NCBI RefSeq assembly: GCF_003151075.1
Contig: NZ_CP029482.1
Coordinates: forward strand, 1,984,001-2,048,000
Direction: 5' to 3'
DNA length: 64,000 bases
Origin: Pseudomonas sp. 31-12
GTDB lineage: Bacteria > Pseudomonadota > Gammaproteobacteria > Pseudomonadales > Pseudomonadaceae
The position numbers and the translations under genes were made by a program. Under the pieces are notes generated by a model. The model was not told the origin of the DNA. It made no database searches and saw nothing but the letters and a program-made list of their open reading frames with translations. Shown one piece after another: positions 27,577 to 36,877 of this stretch. Position 1 is the first letter of the stretch, and each line of letters begins with the position of its first letter.

Positions 27577-27743
27577 AGGCAGTGTGGGGACACTGCGAAC
27601 GAGACCGGTGGAGTGTTGAACTGCATCGGTCGCGATCTGTTGTGCTCCAGACAGTCATCGAGTGCATTGCCGGATTGATTGAAATGGCGTGTCCAGGTGC
27701 TGGGCGCGTTTAAGACTGCTTGGAGGTCGAATTGGACAAGAAC

Positions 27744-28115
27744 ATGAAAATCCTCATCGTTGATGACTTCTCAACGATGCGGCGGATCATAAAAAACCTG
27801 TTGCGTGACCTTGGGTTCACCAACACGGTCGAGGCTGACGATGGCATCACTGCGATCCCGGTCCTCAACAGCGGCAGCATCGACTTTCTGGTAACGGACT
27901 GGAACATGCCTGGCATGACCGGCATCGATCTGCTGCGCCACGTGCGCGCGGATGAAAAGCTCAAGCACCTGCCAGTGCTGATGGTCACCGCTGAAGCCAA
28001 GCGCGAGCAGATCATCGAAGCGGCCCAGGCCGGTGTTAACGGCTATGTGGTCAAACCCTTCACGGCCCAGGCGTTGAAAGACAAAATCGAAAAGATTTTC
28101 GAACGCATCGGTTGA
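27744..28115 (+). CDS. cheY: Chemotaxis response regulator CheY
   Basis: CheY-P binds FliM and reverses motor rotation. Single receiver domain of 123 residues with the pocket IVDDFS (Asp7-Asp8), phospho-acceptor Asp52 in VTDWNMPGM, and the conserved Thr/Lys in VTAEAK and VVKPFT. A TTG at 27732 has GGAGG well placed upstream and would add four residues; the ATG start agrees with the usual Pseudomonas protein. A 167-bp gap after fliA shows no clear sigma-28 promoter. Confidence 0.96.
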   Translation: MKILIVDDFSTMRRIIKNLLRDLGFTNTVEADDGITAIPVLNSGSIDFLVTDWNMPGMTGIDLLRHVRADEKLKHLPVLMVTAEAKREQIIEAAQAGVNGYVVKPFTAQALKDKIEKIFERIG

Positions 28116-28137
28116 GCACTGCGTCACCGGGGGAGCT

Positions 28138-28926
28138 ATGGACAATAACGAATCTTCACAGGGCGATTTTGAATCGACCCTGAAAAAACACGCGGTCGAA
28201 TTGGTCAACAGCCTTGAAAAGGGCAGGTTCGGCGACGCGGTGCAACTGATCCATGAGCTCAATCAGACCCGTGACCGCGGCCTGTATCAGGAAGTGGGCA
28301 AGCTCACTCGCGAGCTGCATAGCGCGATCGTCAATTTCCAGATTGACCCGAACATGCCGCAAGCCGAGGAAGTGTCGCAGATCACGGACGCCACCGAGCG
28401 CCTGGGGTATGTGGTCAAGCTGACCGAGGCCGCCGCCAACCGCACCATGGACCTGGTGGAAAACGCCACGCCGCTGATCAACAGCCTGAGCGAAGAAGCC
28501 CAGTCGTTGAGCACGGATTGGGGTCGGTTCATGCGTCGCGAAGTCGGGGCTGAAGAGTTCCGCGAGCTGGCCCGGCGGGTCGACGGTTTCCTGACGCGCA
28601 GCAGCGAGGACAATCGCACGGTGTCGAGCAACCTTAACGACATTCTGCTGGCCCAGGATTACCAGGACCTCACCGGTCAAGTGATCAAGCGCGTGACCCA
28701 GTTGGTCACCGAAGTTGAAAGCAACCTGCTCAAACTCGTGCTCATGGCCAGTCAGGTAGACCGCTTTGCGGGTATCGAACATGACCGTGATGCGATGCTC
28801 GCTGAAAAAGATCCGCAAAAACATCTCTCTCAGGGTGAAGGTCCGCAGATTCATGCCGATAAAAGAGAAGACGTTGTGTCCGGTCAGGACGATGTGGACG
28901 ATTTGTTATCCAGCCTAGGATTTTAG
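28138..28926 (+). CDS. cheZ: CheY-P phosphatase CheZ
   Basis: CheZ dephosphorylates CheY-P and keeps swimming runs long. The 262-residue protein is an extended helical hairpin with the catalytic block LAQDYQDLTGQVIKRV (conserved Asp and Gln), and the C-terminal CheY-binding tail GQDDVDDLLSSLGF. GGGGGAGCT precedes the ATG. It lies directly between cheY and cheA. Confidence 0.97.
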   Translation: MDNNESSQGDFESTLKKHAVELVNSLEKGRFGDAVQLIHELNQTRDRGLYQEVGKLTRELHSAIVNFQIDPNMPQAEEVSQITDATERLGYVVKLTEAAANRTMDLVENATPLINSLSEEAQSLSTDWGRFMRREVGAEEFRELARRVDGFLTRSSEDNRTVSSNLNDILLAQDYQDLTGQVIKRVTQLVTEVESNLLKLVLMASQVDRFAGIEHDRDAMLAEKDPQKHLSQGEGPQIHADKREDVVSGQDDVDDLLSSLGF

Positions 28927-28959
28927 AGTTTTAGCATTTTAGGTTTTTTAGGTTTTTAG
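28921..28959. repeat. TTTTAG array between cheZ and cheA
   Basis: Five TTTTAG copies at 28921, 28929, 28937, 28946 and 28954, spaced 8-9 bases; the first includes the cheZ TAG stop. The tract is much more AT-rich than the surrounding genes and precedes the cheA ribosome site (CAGGAGC). Confidence 0.7.
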
Positions 28960-28979
28960 ACCTCAGGAGCACCCCCTTA

Positions 28980-31211
28980 ATGAGCTTCGGCGCCGATGAA
29001 GAGATCCTTCAGGATTTCCTGGTTGAGGCCGGCGAGATTCTAGAGCAACTGTCCGAACAGCTGGTCGAGCTGGAAAGCCGACCGGATGATGCGGATTTGC
29101 TCAATGCAATTTTTCGCGGTTTTCACACTGTAAAAGGGGGCGCCGGCTTCCTCCAGCTCAACGAGCTGGTGGAGTGCTGTCACATCGCCGAGAACGTGTT
29201 CGACATCCTGCGCAAGGGTGAACGTCGCGTCGACTCGGAACTGATGGACGTGGTTCTCGAAGCGCTGGACGCGGTGAACAGCATGTTCACCGAAGTGCGC
29301 GAACGCAGCCCTATCACGGCTGCCACGCCTGAATTGCTCGCGGCACTGGCCCGTCTGGCCGAGCCGCAAACGGCTGATGAAGCCGCACCGGTGGCTGAAG
29401 TGGTCGAAGCACCGGCCGCTGAAGAATCGGGCGACATCACCGATAACGAATTCGAGCAACTGCTGGACTCGCTGAACGCCGTCAAGGCTCAAGCCGAAGC
29501 ACCGGCAGCTGCTCCAGTGGCTGCTGCGGATTCCGCGGCCAGCGACGAAATCACCGATGCCGAGTTCGAGTCGTTGCTCGATCAATTGCACGGCAAAGGC
29601 CAGTTCGCTGTCGACGCAGTGGCAGCGCCCGCTGCACCGGCTGCCCCGAAAGCGGCAGGCGACAGCTCCGACATCACCGACGACGAATTCGAAGCATTGC
29701 TCGACCAGTTGCACGGCAAGGGCAACTTTGCGGTAGAGGCGCTGGAATCGGCCATTGCCGCCGTACCTGCGCCGGCTGCGCCAACCGCTAAAGCGGCTGG
29801 TGGCGATCTGATCTCCGATCACGAGTTCGAGTCGCTGCTCGACGAATTGCACGGCAAAGGCAAATTCACCGAAGTCGGTACAGGTGCAGCGGTCGCTGCT
29901 CCAGCCGCCAAGGCTGCGGCGCCGAAACCGGTTGCCAAGGCGCCCGAGCCTAAGGCCGAAGCGCCGAAGCCAGCGGCTGCCGCTGCACCGGCTCCAGCCC
30001 GTGCACCGTCCGCGCCACCACCGGAAAAACCGGCCAGTGAAGCCGAGACCACCGTGCGGGTTGATACCGCGCGTCTCGACGAAATCATGAACATGGTCGG
30101 CGAACTGGTTCTGGTGCGTAACCGCCTGGTCCGTCTGGGCCTCAACAGCGGCGACGAAGCCATGTCCAAGGCCGTGTCGAACCTAGACGTGGTCACGGCC
30201 GACTTGCAGACCGCGGTCATGAAGACCCGGATGCAACCGATCAAGAAAGTCTTCGGGCGCTTCCCGCGTCTGGTTCGCGACCTGGCTCGCCAGCTCAAGA
30301 AAGAGATCAACCTGGAGCTGGTCGGCGAAGAAACCGACCTCGACAAGAACCTCGTCGAGGCCCTGGCCGACCCGCTGGTCCACTTGGTGCGCAACTCGGT
30401 CGACCACGGTATTGAAGAGCCGGCCGAACGCGAAGCGATGGGCAAGCCTCGCAGCGGCAAGGTGATCCTGTCCGCTGAGCAGGAAGGCGACCACATCCTG
30501 CTGTCCATCTCCGATGACGGCAAAGGCATGGACGCTGACGTTCTGCGCGGCATCGCCGTGAAGAAAGGCTTGATGGACAAGGATGCAGCCGATCGCCTCA
30601 GCGAGTCCGATTGCTTCAACCTGATCTTCGCGCCGGGTTTCTCGACCAAGACCGAAATTTCCGATGTCTCCGGACGCGGCGTGGGCATGGACGTGGTGAA
30701 AACCAAAATCGCCCAGCTCAACGGCACCATCAATATCTATTCGACCAAGGGCAAGGGCTCGAAGATCGTCATCAAGGTCCCGTTGACCCTGGCGATCATG
30801 CCGACGCTGATGGTCATGCTCGGCAACCAGGCGTTCGCGTTCCCGCTGGTGAACGTCAACGAGATCTTCCACCTCGACCTGTCGCGCACCAACGTGGTGG
30901 ACGGCCAGGAAGTGGTGATCGTGCGGGACAAGGCACTGCCATTGTTCTACCTCAAGCGCTGGCTGGTCAGCTCCGCCGCTCACGAAGAGCAGCGCGAGGG
31001 CCACGTGGTGATCCTTTCGGTGGGCACTCAGCGGATCGGCTTCGTCGTCGACCAGTTGGTGGGCCAGGAAGAAGTGGTCATCAAGCCATTGGGCAAAATG
31101 CTCCAGGGAACCCCGGGCATGTCGGGCGCCACCATCACCGGTGACGGTCGCATTGCGCTGATTCTCGATGTACCGAGCATGCTCAAGCGTTACGCCGCAC
31201 GGCGTATTTGA
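28980..31211 (+). CDS. cheA: Chemotaxis histidine kinase CheA with repeat-rich linker
   Basis: CheA autophosphorylates in receptor arrays and passes phosphate to CheY and CheB. The 743-residue protein has an Hpt (P1) domain with His49 in FHTVKGGAG, a 200-residue Ala/Pro-rich linker, P3 dimerisation (about 355-415), the HATPase P4 (LVHLVRNSVDHGIE, SDDGKGM, GRGVGMDVV) and a CheW-like P5. The linker carries four copies of an ITDxEFExLLDxLHGKG-type block (151-166, 189-206, 231-247, 277-294); a standard P2 CheY-binding domain is not obvious. ParC/ParP partners are encoded downstream. Confidence 0.96.
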   Translation: MSFGADEEILQDFLVEAGEILEQLSEQLVELESRPDDADLLNAIFRGFHTVKGGAGFLQLNELVECCHIAENVFDILRKGERRVDSELMDVVLEALDAVNSMFTEVRERSPITAATPELLAALARLAEPQTADEAAPVAEVVEAPAAEESGDITDNEFEQLLDSLNAVKAQAEAPAAAPVAAADSAASDEITDAEFESLLDQLHGKGQFAVDAVAAPAAPAAPKAAGDSSDITDDEFEALLDQLHGKGNFAVEALESAIAAVPAPAAPTAKAAGGDLISDHEFESLLDELHGKGKFTEVGTGAAVAAPAAKAAAPKPVAKAPEPKAEAPKPAAAAAPAPARAPSAPPPEKPASEAETTVRVDTARLDEIMNMVGELVLVRNRLVRLGLNSGDEAMSKAVSNLDVVTADLQTAVMKTRMQPIKKVFGRFPRLVRDLARQLKKEINLELVGEETDLDKNLVEALADPLVHLVRNSVDHGIEEPAEREAMGKPRSGKVILSAEQEGDHILLSISDDGKGMDADVLRGIAVKKGLMDKDAADRLSESDCFNLIFAPGFSTKTEISDVSGRGVGMDVVKTKIAQLNGTINIYSTKGKGSKIVIKVPLTLAIMPTLMVMLGNQAFAFPLVNVNEIFHLDLSRTNVVDGQEVVIVRDKALPLFYLKRWLVSSAAHEEQREGHVVILSVGTQRIGFVVDQLVGQEEVVIKPLGKMLQGTPGMSGATITGDGRIALILDVPSMLKRYAARRI
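29430..29861 (+). repeat. Four coding repeats in the CheA linker
   Basis: Blocks at 29430-29477, 29544-29597, 29670-29720 and 29808-29861 encode DITDNEFEQLLDSL, EITDAEFESLLDQLHGKG, DITDDEFEALLDQLHGKG and LISDHEFESLLDELHGKG. Spacers are Ala/Pro rich. The first copy is the most diverged and lacks HGKG. Confidence 0.92.
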
Positions 31212-31261
31212 TTCTGGTGGAGCGGGGCGACTGAGCCTCGCTCCGTCCTAACGGAGTGTTT

Positions 31262-32401
31262 ATGGCAGTCAAAGTCCTGGTGGTGGACGATTCGGGGTTT
31301 TTCCGCCGCCGCGTCTCGGAAATTCTTTCAGCGGATCCGAATATCCAGGTCGTCGGTACGGCGACCAACGGAAAAGAGGCGATCGATCAGGCGCTGGCCC
31401 TCAAGCCAGACGTGATCACCATGGACTACGAGATGCCGATGATGGATGGCATCACGGCGGTGCGGCACATCATGCAGCGCTGCCCGACCCCGGTATTGAT
31501 GTTCTCCTCGCTGACCCATGAAGGCGCCCGGGTAACCCTCGATGCGCTGGACGCAGGCGCAGTGGATTTCCTGCCGAAGAATTTCGAAGACATCTCCCGT
31601 AACCCGGATAAGGTCAAGCAACTGCTGTGCGAGAAGATTCTCAGCATCTCGCGCAGTAACCGTCGTGCCAACACCTACAGCGCACCGGCTCCTGTCGCCG
31701 CGCCAGCCCCGACGCCTGCGCCTTCGAGCGTCAGCAGTTACGGCAGCAGCACGCCTGCGCGTCCGGCAGCGGCACCGATTCCGGCGCGTAGCTACGCCCC
31801 GGCATCGTCGGGCCCGTCGTCGCCCGCGCCAAAACGCAAAGCCTACAAACTGGTGGCCATCGGCACGTCCACGGGCGGCCCGGTTGCCTTGCAGCGGGTG
31901 TTGACCCAGTTGCCGGCCAACTTCCCGGCCCCGATCGTGCTGATCCAGCACATGCCGGCCGCCTTCACCAAGGCTTTCGCCGAACGGCTGGACAAGCTTT
32001 GCCGCATCAGCGTCAAGGAAGCCGAGGATGGCGACATCCTGCGTCCGGGCCTGGCGCTGCTGGCGCCGGGTGGCAAGCAAATGATGATCGATGGCCGTGG
32101 CGCGGTGAAAATCCTGCCGGGCGACGAGCGTCTGAACTACAAACCGTGCGTGGACATTACCTTCGGTTCCGCCGCCAAGTCCTACGGCGACAAAGTTCTG
32201 GCGGTCGTACTGACCGGCATGGGCGCCGACGGTCGTGAAGGCGCGCGCCTGCTCAAGCAGGGCGGCAGTGCGATTTGGGCACAGGATGAAGCCAGCTGCG
32301 TGATCTACGGCATGCCGATGGCGATCGTCAAAGCAGACCTCGCCGACGCGATCTACGGCCTGGACGATATTGGCAGACACTTGGTCGAGGCCTGTATCTG
32401 A
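31262..32401 (+). CDS. cheB: Chemotaxis methylesterase CheB
   Basis: CheB removes methyl groups from chemoreceptors for adaptation, activated by CheA phosphorylation. The 379-residue protein has an N-terminal receiver (VVDDSG pocket, Asp55), a Pro/Ala/Ser-rich hinge (about 140-190) and the C-terminal esterase with GTSTGG (Ser), IQHMP (His) and GMGADG (Asp). The ATG at 31262 with GGAG five bases upstream is preferred to the GTG at 31256. The stop overlaps the motC start by one base. Confidence 0.96.
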   Translation: MAVKVLVVDDSGFFRRRVSEILSADPNIQVVGTATNGKEAIDQALALKPDVITMDYEMPMMDGITAVRHIMQRCPTPVLMFSSLTHEGARVTLDALDAGAVDFLPKNFEDISRNPDKVKQLLCEKILSISRSNRRANTYSAPAPVAAPAPTPAPSSVSSYGSSTPARPAAAPIPARSYAPASSGPSSPAPKRKAYKLVAIGTSTGGPVALQRVLTQLPANFPAPIVLIQHMPAAFTKAFAERLDKLCRISVKEAEDGDILRPGLALLAPGGKQMMIDGRGAVKILPGDERLNYKPCVDITFGSAAKSYGDKVLAVVLTGMGADGREGARLLKQGGSAIWAQDEASCVIYGMPMAIVKADLADAIYGLDDIGRHLVEACI

Positions 32402-33141
32402 TGGATGTTTTAAGCCTTATCGGGATCATCATGGCGTTTGTCGCCATCATTGGCGGCAATTACCTTGAAGGCGGTCACCTCGGCGCATTGGCCAACGGCC
32501 CGGCGGCACTGATCGTAATCGGTGGGACCGTCGGCGCGGCGTTGCTGCAATCGCCGATGAGCGCTTTCAAGCGTGCCATGCAAATCGTTGGCTGGATTCT
32601 GTTTCCGCCGCGCGTTGACCTGGCCGGCGGTATCGACCGTGTCGTCAACTGGAGCCTGACCGCGCGCAAGGAAGGGCTGCTCGGTCTGGAAGGGGTGGCC
32701 GATGCCGAACCTGACAGTTATTCGCGCAAAGGTCTGCAACTGCTGGTGGACGGCGCTGAGCCGGAAGCGATTCGCAGCATTCTGGAAGTGGATTTCTACA
32801 CCCAGGAATCCCGCGACATCGAAGCGGCCAAAGTGTTTGAAAGCATGGGCGGTTACGCGCCGACCATCGGCATCATCGGTGCGGTAATGGGCCTGATCCA
32901 TGTCATGGGCAACCTGGCCGATCCGTCGCAACTGGGCAGCGGCATCGCCGTCGCCTTCGTCGCCACCATCTACGGCGTGGCCAGTGCCAACCTGGTGTTG
33001 CTGCCGGTTGCCGCCAAGCTCAAGTCCGTTGCCTTGCGCCAGTCGCGTTATCGCGAAATGTTGCTGGAAGGGATCCTGTCGATCGCCGAAGGTGAAAACC
33101 CTCGCTCTATTGAGTTGAAGCTTCAGGGCTTCATGGATTGA
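32401..33141 (+). CDS. motC: Flagellar stator proton-channel protein MotC (MotA family)
   Basis: Second MotA-type stator subunit of Pseudomonas, active in swarming and under load; pairs with MotD. The 246-residue protein has four membrane segments; the first (VLSLIGIIMAFVAIIGG) and the pair near 148-205 (GGYAPTIGIIGAVMGL, GIAVAFVATIYGV) are clear. Starts at the cheB stop (TGATG). Confidence 0.96.
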   Translation: MDVLSLIGIIMAFVAIIGGNYLEGGHLGALANGPAALIVIGGTVGAALLQSPMSAFKRAMQIVGWILFPPRVDLAGGIDRVVNWSLTARKEGLLGLEGVADAEPDSYSRKGLQLLVDGAEPEAIRSILEVDFYTQESRDIEAAKVFESMGGYAPTIGIIGAVMGLIHVMGNLADPSQLGSGIAVAFVATIYGVASANLVLLPVAAKLKSVALRQSRYREMLLEGILSIAEGENPRSIELKLQGFMD

Positions 33142-33156
33142 TGGGGGATATGGATC

Positions 33157-34047
33157 ATGGCTCGTCGTCGGCAACCTGAAGAACACGTCAATCACGAACG
33201 CTGGCTCGTTTCCTATGCCGACTTCATCACGTTGCTGTTCGCATTCTTCGTGGTCATGTATTCGATTTCTTCGATCAACGAGGGCAAGTACAAGGTCATC
33301 TCGCAGGCGTTGATCGGGGTCTTTACGGATGCCGATCGCTCGCTCAAGCCGATTCCGATTGGTGAAGAACGGCCGCAGACCGTGACCCCGGCCAAGCCGC
33401 TGGTCAAGGACAGTGAGCAGGTCGATGCCGGTGTTTCCGGTGCCAGCGATCCGCTGAAAAGCATCGCCGATGACATCAGCGCGGCGTTTGGCGACTTGAT
33501 CAAGTCCAACCAGATGACCGTGCGCGGCAACGAGTTGTGGGTCGAGATCGAACTCAACTCCAGCCTGTTGTTCGGCAGCGGCGACGCCATGCCCAGCGAC
33601 ATGGCGTTCAGCATCATCGACAAGGTTGCCGGCATTCTGAAACCGTTCGACAACCCGATTCACGTCGAAGGCTTTACCGACGATCAACCGATCCGCACCG
33701 CGCAATACCCGACCAACTGGGAACTGTCCTCGGCCAGGTCGGCGAGCATCGTGCGCATGCTGGCGATGCAGGGTGTGAACCCTGGCCGCCTGGCATCGGT
33801 GGGTTACGGCGAATTCCAGCCAGTAGCCAACAACGCCACTGCCGAGGGCCGGGCACGCAACCGTCGCGTCGTACTGGTCGTGTCTCGAAATCTCGATGTA
33901 CGCCGCAGCCTCACCGGCACCGGGACCGCCCATGCGCAACCGGATGCGGCGTTGAAGCGTGCTGGCACACAAACTGCACCGACCCCGGTCAAGTCGCCGG
34001 TACGAGAGAGCGCCGTCAATTCTCCGTCGCCTGCATTAACACGTTGA
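33157..34047 (+). CDS. motD: Flagellar stator peptidoglycan-binding protein MotD (MotB family)
   Basis: Partner of MotC. The 296-residue protein has one N-terminal membrane segment with the proton-binding Asp22 in SYADFITLLFAFF, a plug/linker, and a C-terminal OmpA-like domain (GYGEFQPVANN, GRARNRRVVL) for peptidoglycan binding. The last about 45 residues are a Pro/Thr/Ala-rich tail. A 43-bp gap with a perfect 7-bp hairpin leads to parC. Confidence 0.96.
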   Translation: MARRRQPEEHVNHERWLVSYADFITLLFAFFVVMYSISSINEGKYKVISQALIGVFTDADRSLKPIPIGEERPQTVTPAKPLVKDSEQVDAGVSGASDPLKSIADDISAAFGDLIKSNQMTVRGNELWVEIELNSSLLFGSGDAMPSDMAFSIIDKVAGILKPFDNPIHVEGFTDDQPIRTAQYPTNWELSSARSASIVRMLAMQGVNPGRLASVGYGEFQPVANNATAEGRARNRRVVLVVSRNLDVRRSLTGTGTAHAQPDAALKRAGTQTAPTPVKSPVRESAVNSPSPALTR

Positions 34048-34054
34048 GCTATTT

Positions 34055-34077
34055 CTCGGTCCACCTTGTCGACCGAG
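34055..34077. other. Perfect 7-bp hairpin between motD and parC
   Basis: CTCGGTC and GACCGAG with a 9-nt loop. There is no T run, so it is not a standard terminator; it may stabilise or separate the transcript ends. Function unknown. Confidence 0.4.
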
Positions 34078-34090
34078 TGGAACAATCCGA

Positions 34091-34879
34091 ATGAGAGTCT
34101 GGGCCGTTGCCAATCAAAAGGGTGGTGTTGGTAAAACCACTTCCTCTATCGCTTTAGCCGGGTTACTGGCCGAGGCGGGCAAGCGCGTGGTCGTGGTCGA
34201 TCTCGACCCGCACGGTTCGATGACCAGCTACTTCGGCTACGACCCCGACAGCCTGGAACACAGCAGCTACGACCTGTTCCTGCACAAGGGCAGCGTGCCG
34301 CAAGGCTTGCCCGGTCAATTGCTGTTGCCGACCAGTGACGAACGCATTTCGTTGTTGCCTTCGAGCACCGCTCTGGCAACGCTTGAACGTCAGTCGCCGG
34401 GCCAGAGTGGCCTGGGCCTGGTGATCGCCAAGAGCCTGGCGCAACTGTGGCAGGACTTCGATTACGCGGTCATCGACAGCCCACCGTTGCTCGGCGTGCT
34501 GATGGTCAATGCGCTGGCGGCGAGCCAGCAACTGGTGATCCCGGTGCAGACTGAACACCTGGCCGTCAAAGGCCTGGAGCGCATGGTCAACACCCTGGCG
34601 ATGATCAACCGCTCACGCAAAGTGGCGTTGCCGTTCACCATCATTCCGACCCTGTTCGACCGCCGCACCCAGGCATCCCTCGGGACCCTTCGCGTGCTGC
34701 GCGACAAATACCCGGAAGAAATCTGGCAGGGCTACATCCCGATCGACACGCGTCTGCGGGATGCGAGCCGGGCCGGGCTGACGCCTTCGCAATTCGACGG
34801 CAAGAGCCGTGGGGTGCTCGCGTACCGCGCACTGCTCAAGCATTTGCTGGCGGCACAACTTGTCCCGCAGGTGGCCTGA
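34091..34879 (+). CDS. parC: ParA-like polar array positioning ATPase ParC
   Basis: ParC is a ParA/MinD-family ATPase that places chemoreceptor arrays and CheA/CheW at the cell pole in polar flagellates. The 262-residue protein has QKGGVGKTTSS (Walker A, 9-19), VVDLDPHGS and VIDSPPLLG. It sits between motD and parP in the order typical of polar che clusters. It is not the chromosomal ParA, which lies at the replication origin with parB. Confidence 0.9.
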   Translation: MRVWAVANQKGGVGKTTSSIALAGLLAEAGKRVVVVDLDPHGSMTSYFGYDPDSLEHSSYDLFLHKGSVPQGLPGQLLLPTSDERISLLPSSTALATLERQSPGQSGLGLVIAKSLAQLWQDFDYAVIDSPPLLGVLMVNALAASQQLVIPVQTEHLAVKGLERMVNTLAMINRSRKVALPFTIIPTLFDRRTQASLGTLRVLRDKYPEEIWQGYIPIDTRLRDASRAGLTPSQFDGKSRGVLAYRALLKHLLAAQLVPQVA

Positions 34880-34880
34880 G

Positions 34881-35777
34881 ATGAATCGGCCGGTGAAAAT
34901 CACCTCGCGTCCGCAACTGGCGCTCCAGTCTTATCTGGATAGCTTGCTGATGGAGGCAACTGAAGAGTTGCCGCTGGAAGTCGAAGCGGTGGCTGAAGTC
35001 ATTGAGGTCGTTGAAACGGTCGAGGTTGAAGCGGCACTGGACGAGTTCCAGGCAGCAGTGCTTGAAGAGCAGGCGCGTGATGCGCAGAAGTCCGTTGTGG
35101 CTGCCGCGCCTGTCGAAGCGCCAGTGCTTGCGCCGGTCGCAAAAGCCCCGGTGGTGATCGAAGAAGCGCCGGCACCGATCCTGGCGCCAGTCTCGACCCT
35201 CGCACCGTTGCTGCAAACCCTCGTGCCGCCGTTGGTCGAAGTCCATCTGCCACCGAGCAACACGCCGCCACCGGTGGAAACCGACGGTCGGCCGTCGTGG
35301 GCCGCCGAGCCGTTCGAATGCCTGCTGTTCGACGTCGCCGGGTTGACCCTGGCCGTGCCGCTAGTGTGCCTCGGCTCGATTTACTCGCTGGCGGGTCACG
35401 AGCTGACGCCGCTGTTCGGTCAGCCGGAATGGTTCCTCGGGATCCTGCCGAGTCAGGTCGGCAACCTGAAAGTCCTGGATACCGCACGCTGGGTCATGCC
35501 CGACCGCTACCGCGATGATTTCCGCCAGGGCCTGCAATACGTTATTTCGGTTCAGGGCTACGAGTGGGGGCTGGCGGTGCATCAGGTCAGCCGCTCGTTG
35601 CGCCTGGACCCGAATGAAATCAAATGGAGAAGTCACCGAGGTCAGCGGCCATGGCTCGCCGGCACGGTGATTGAGCACATGTGTGCATTGCTGGACGTCT
35701 CCGCATTGGCCGAGCTGATCGCCAGCGGCGGGGCAAAGCACATGGGCGGCAGCAAGCCGCTACACAAATCGACATAA
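34881..35777 (+). CDS. parP: CheW-like array protein ParP
   Basis: ParP binds ParC, CheA and receptors and keeps CheA in the polar array. The 298-residue protein has an acidic/Val-Ala-rich disordered N-terminal half (about 1-135, long Glu/Val/Ala/Pro runs) and a C-terminal CheW-like AIF domain (FECLLFDVAGLTLAVPL, WFLGILPSQVGNLKVLDTA, YVISVQGYEWGLAV). The ATG at 34881 follows the parC stop by one base. Confidence 0.88.
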   Translation: MNRPVKITSRPQLALQSYLDSLLMEATEELPLEVEAVAEVIEVVETVEVEAALDEFQAAVLEEQARDAQKSVVAAAPVEAPVLAPVAKAPVVIEEAPAPILAPVSTLAPLLQTLVPPLVEVHLPPSNTPPPVETDGRPSWAAEPFECLLFDVAGLTLAVPLVCLGSIYSLAGHELTPLFGQPEWFLGILPSQVGNLKVLDTARWVMPDRYRDDFRQGLQYVISVQGYEWGLAVHQVSRSLRLDPNEIKWRSHRGQRPWLAGTVIEHMCALLDVSALAELIASGGAKHMGGSKPLHKST

Positions 35778-35866
35778 CAGCCGACATAACAATCATGCGA
35801 CGGCATTGTTGAATGCCGCCACACAGAACACACGCCGCCAGAAGCGGTTTTTCGAGGGGTCAGGGT

Positions 35867-36352
35867 ATGAGTAATCAAGCGACGAATGCAAAAGGTTCTG
35901 AAGATCCGATCCTGCAATGGGTAACCTTCAAACTGGACAATGAAACCTACGGCATCAACGTGATGCGTGTTCAGGAAGTCCTGCGCTACACCGAAATCGC
36001 CCCGGTTCCGGGTGCTCCGAGCTACGTGCTGGGCATCATCAACCTGCGCGGTAACGTGGTCACCGTGATCGACACCCGTCAGCGCTTCGGCCTGATGAAT
36101 GCCGAGATCAGCGACAACACCCGTATCGTCATCATCGAAGCCGACAAGCAAGTGGTCGGGATCATGGTCGACAGCGTGGCCGAAGTGGTTTACCTGCGTC
36201 AGTCGGAAATCGAAACCGCGCCAAACGTCGGTAACGAAGAGTCCGCCAAGTTCATTCAAGGCGTGTGCAACAAGAACAACGAACTGCTGATCCTGGTCGA
36301 ACTGGACAAGATGATGAGCGAAGAAGAATGGTCGGACCTGGAGAACATCTGA
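35867..36352 (+). CDS. cheW: Chemotaxis coupling protein CheW
   Basis: CheW couples CheA to chemoreceptors. The 161-residue protein has the two beta-barrel SH3-like folds with WVTFKLDNETYGINV, APSYVLGIINLRGNVVTVID and RIVIIEADKQVVGIMVD. The ATG at 35867 is preceded by GAGGGGTCAGGGT; the upstream frame continuation is not needed. A hairpin-like CGGCATT/AATGCCG (35804-35821) lies in its 5' region. Confidence 0.97.
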   Translation: MSNQATNAKGSEDPILQWVTFKLDNETYGINVMRVQEVLRYTEIAPVPGAPSYVLGIINLRGNVVTVIDTRQRFGLMNAEISDNTRIVIIEADKQVVGIMVDSVAEVVYLRQSEIETAPNVGNEESAKFIQGVCNKNNELLILVELDKMMSEEEWSDLENI

Positions 36353-36745
36353 TTGATTCTTGAGGTAGCGGTCATTGTCCTGTTCCTTTTCTGGGCAGGC
36401 ACGCTGGCAATGTTCCTGGCGTACATTCGCGCTCAACGGCAAATTGCCGCGCAACAGGCCCAGGGTGATGCGCTGCGCGATCAGCGCATCAAGGACCTGG
36501 CCAAGCGCGTTGATGACTATCAGAGCGGCAACGTGCGCATGGGTGAAGACCTGCACGAACTGCGCGCCGTCGTCGGTCCCCTGCCGGACAAACTGGCGCA
36601 GCTTGAACAGCGTGATCCGTCGAGCCTGTCGTTTGCCCAGGCGGCACGCCTGGTCGGGATGGGAGCTACCGTTGATGAACTGACTCAGTCTTGCGGGTTG
36701 ACCCAGGCTGAAGCGGAATTGATGCGCAAGCTGCACAGGAACTGA
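36353..36745 (+). CDS. DUF2802 membrane-anchored protein
   Basis: 130-residue protein starting at TTG immediately after the cheW stop. It has one N-terminal membrane segment (VAVIVLFLFWAGTLAMFLAYI) followed by a coiled-coil-like cytoplasmic helix and a C-terminal conserved block (LVGMGATVDELTQSCGLTQAEAELMRKLHR) described as DUF2802 (split here: LVGMGATVDELT, LTQAEAELM). It is usually found next to cheW in pseudomonads. Function unknown; a role near the chemotaxis array is inference from position. Confidence 0.82.
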   Translation: MILEVAVIVLFLFWAGTLAMFLAYIRAQRQIAAQQAQGDALRDQRIKDLAKRVDDYQSGNVRMGEDLHELRAVVGPLPDKLAQLEQRDPSSLSFAQAARLVGMGATVDELTQSCGLTQAEAELMRKLHRN

Positions 36746-36770
36746 TCATTGCGACTCGGCTGAGATTGCC

Positions 36771-36862
36771 ATCGCGAGCAGGCTCGCTCCTGCATGGGGA
36801 TGGGGTTGAACACAAATTGTGTGAACACCGCTGAACCCTGTGGGAGTGAGCCTGCTCGCGAT
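36771..36862. repeat. REP pair (CGAGCAGGCTCG type)
   Basis: Inverted pair of CGAGCCTGCTCG-type palindromes (right arm has GAGTGAGCCTG), located at the convergent end of the che region and the minus-strand flhB-like gene. Confidence 0.88.
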
Positions 36863-36877
36863 GGCATCCGTGAAGTT

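Noticed and set aside
27577..27743. sigma-28 promoter before cheY
   Set aside because: No TAAA-N15-GCCGAT-like match could be found in the gap.
34091..34879. ParA-like gene as chromosome partitioning parA
   Set aside because: Context (motD, parP, cheW) and absence of parB/parS fit the chemotaxis array ParC.
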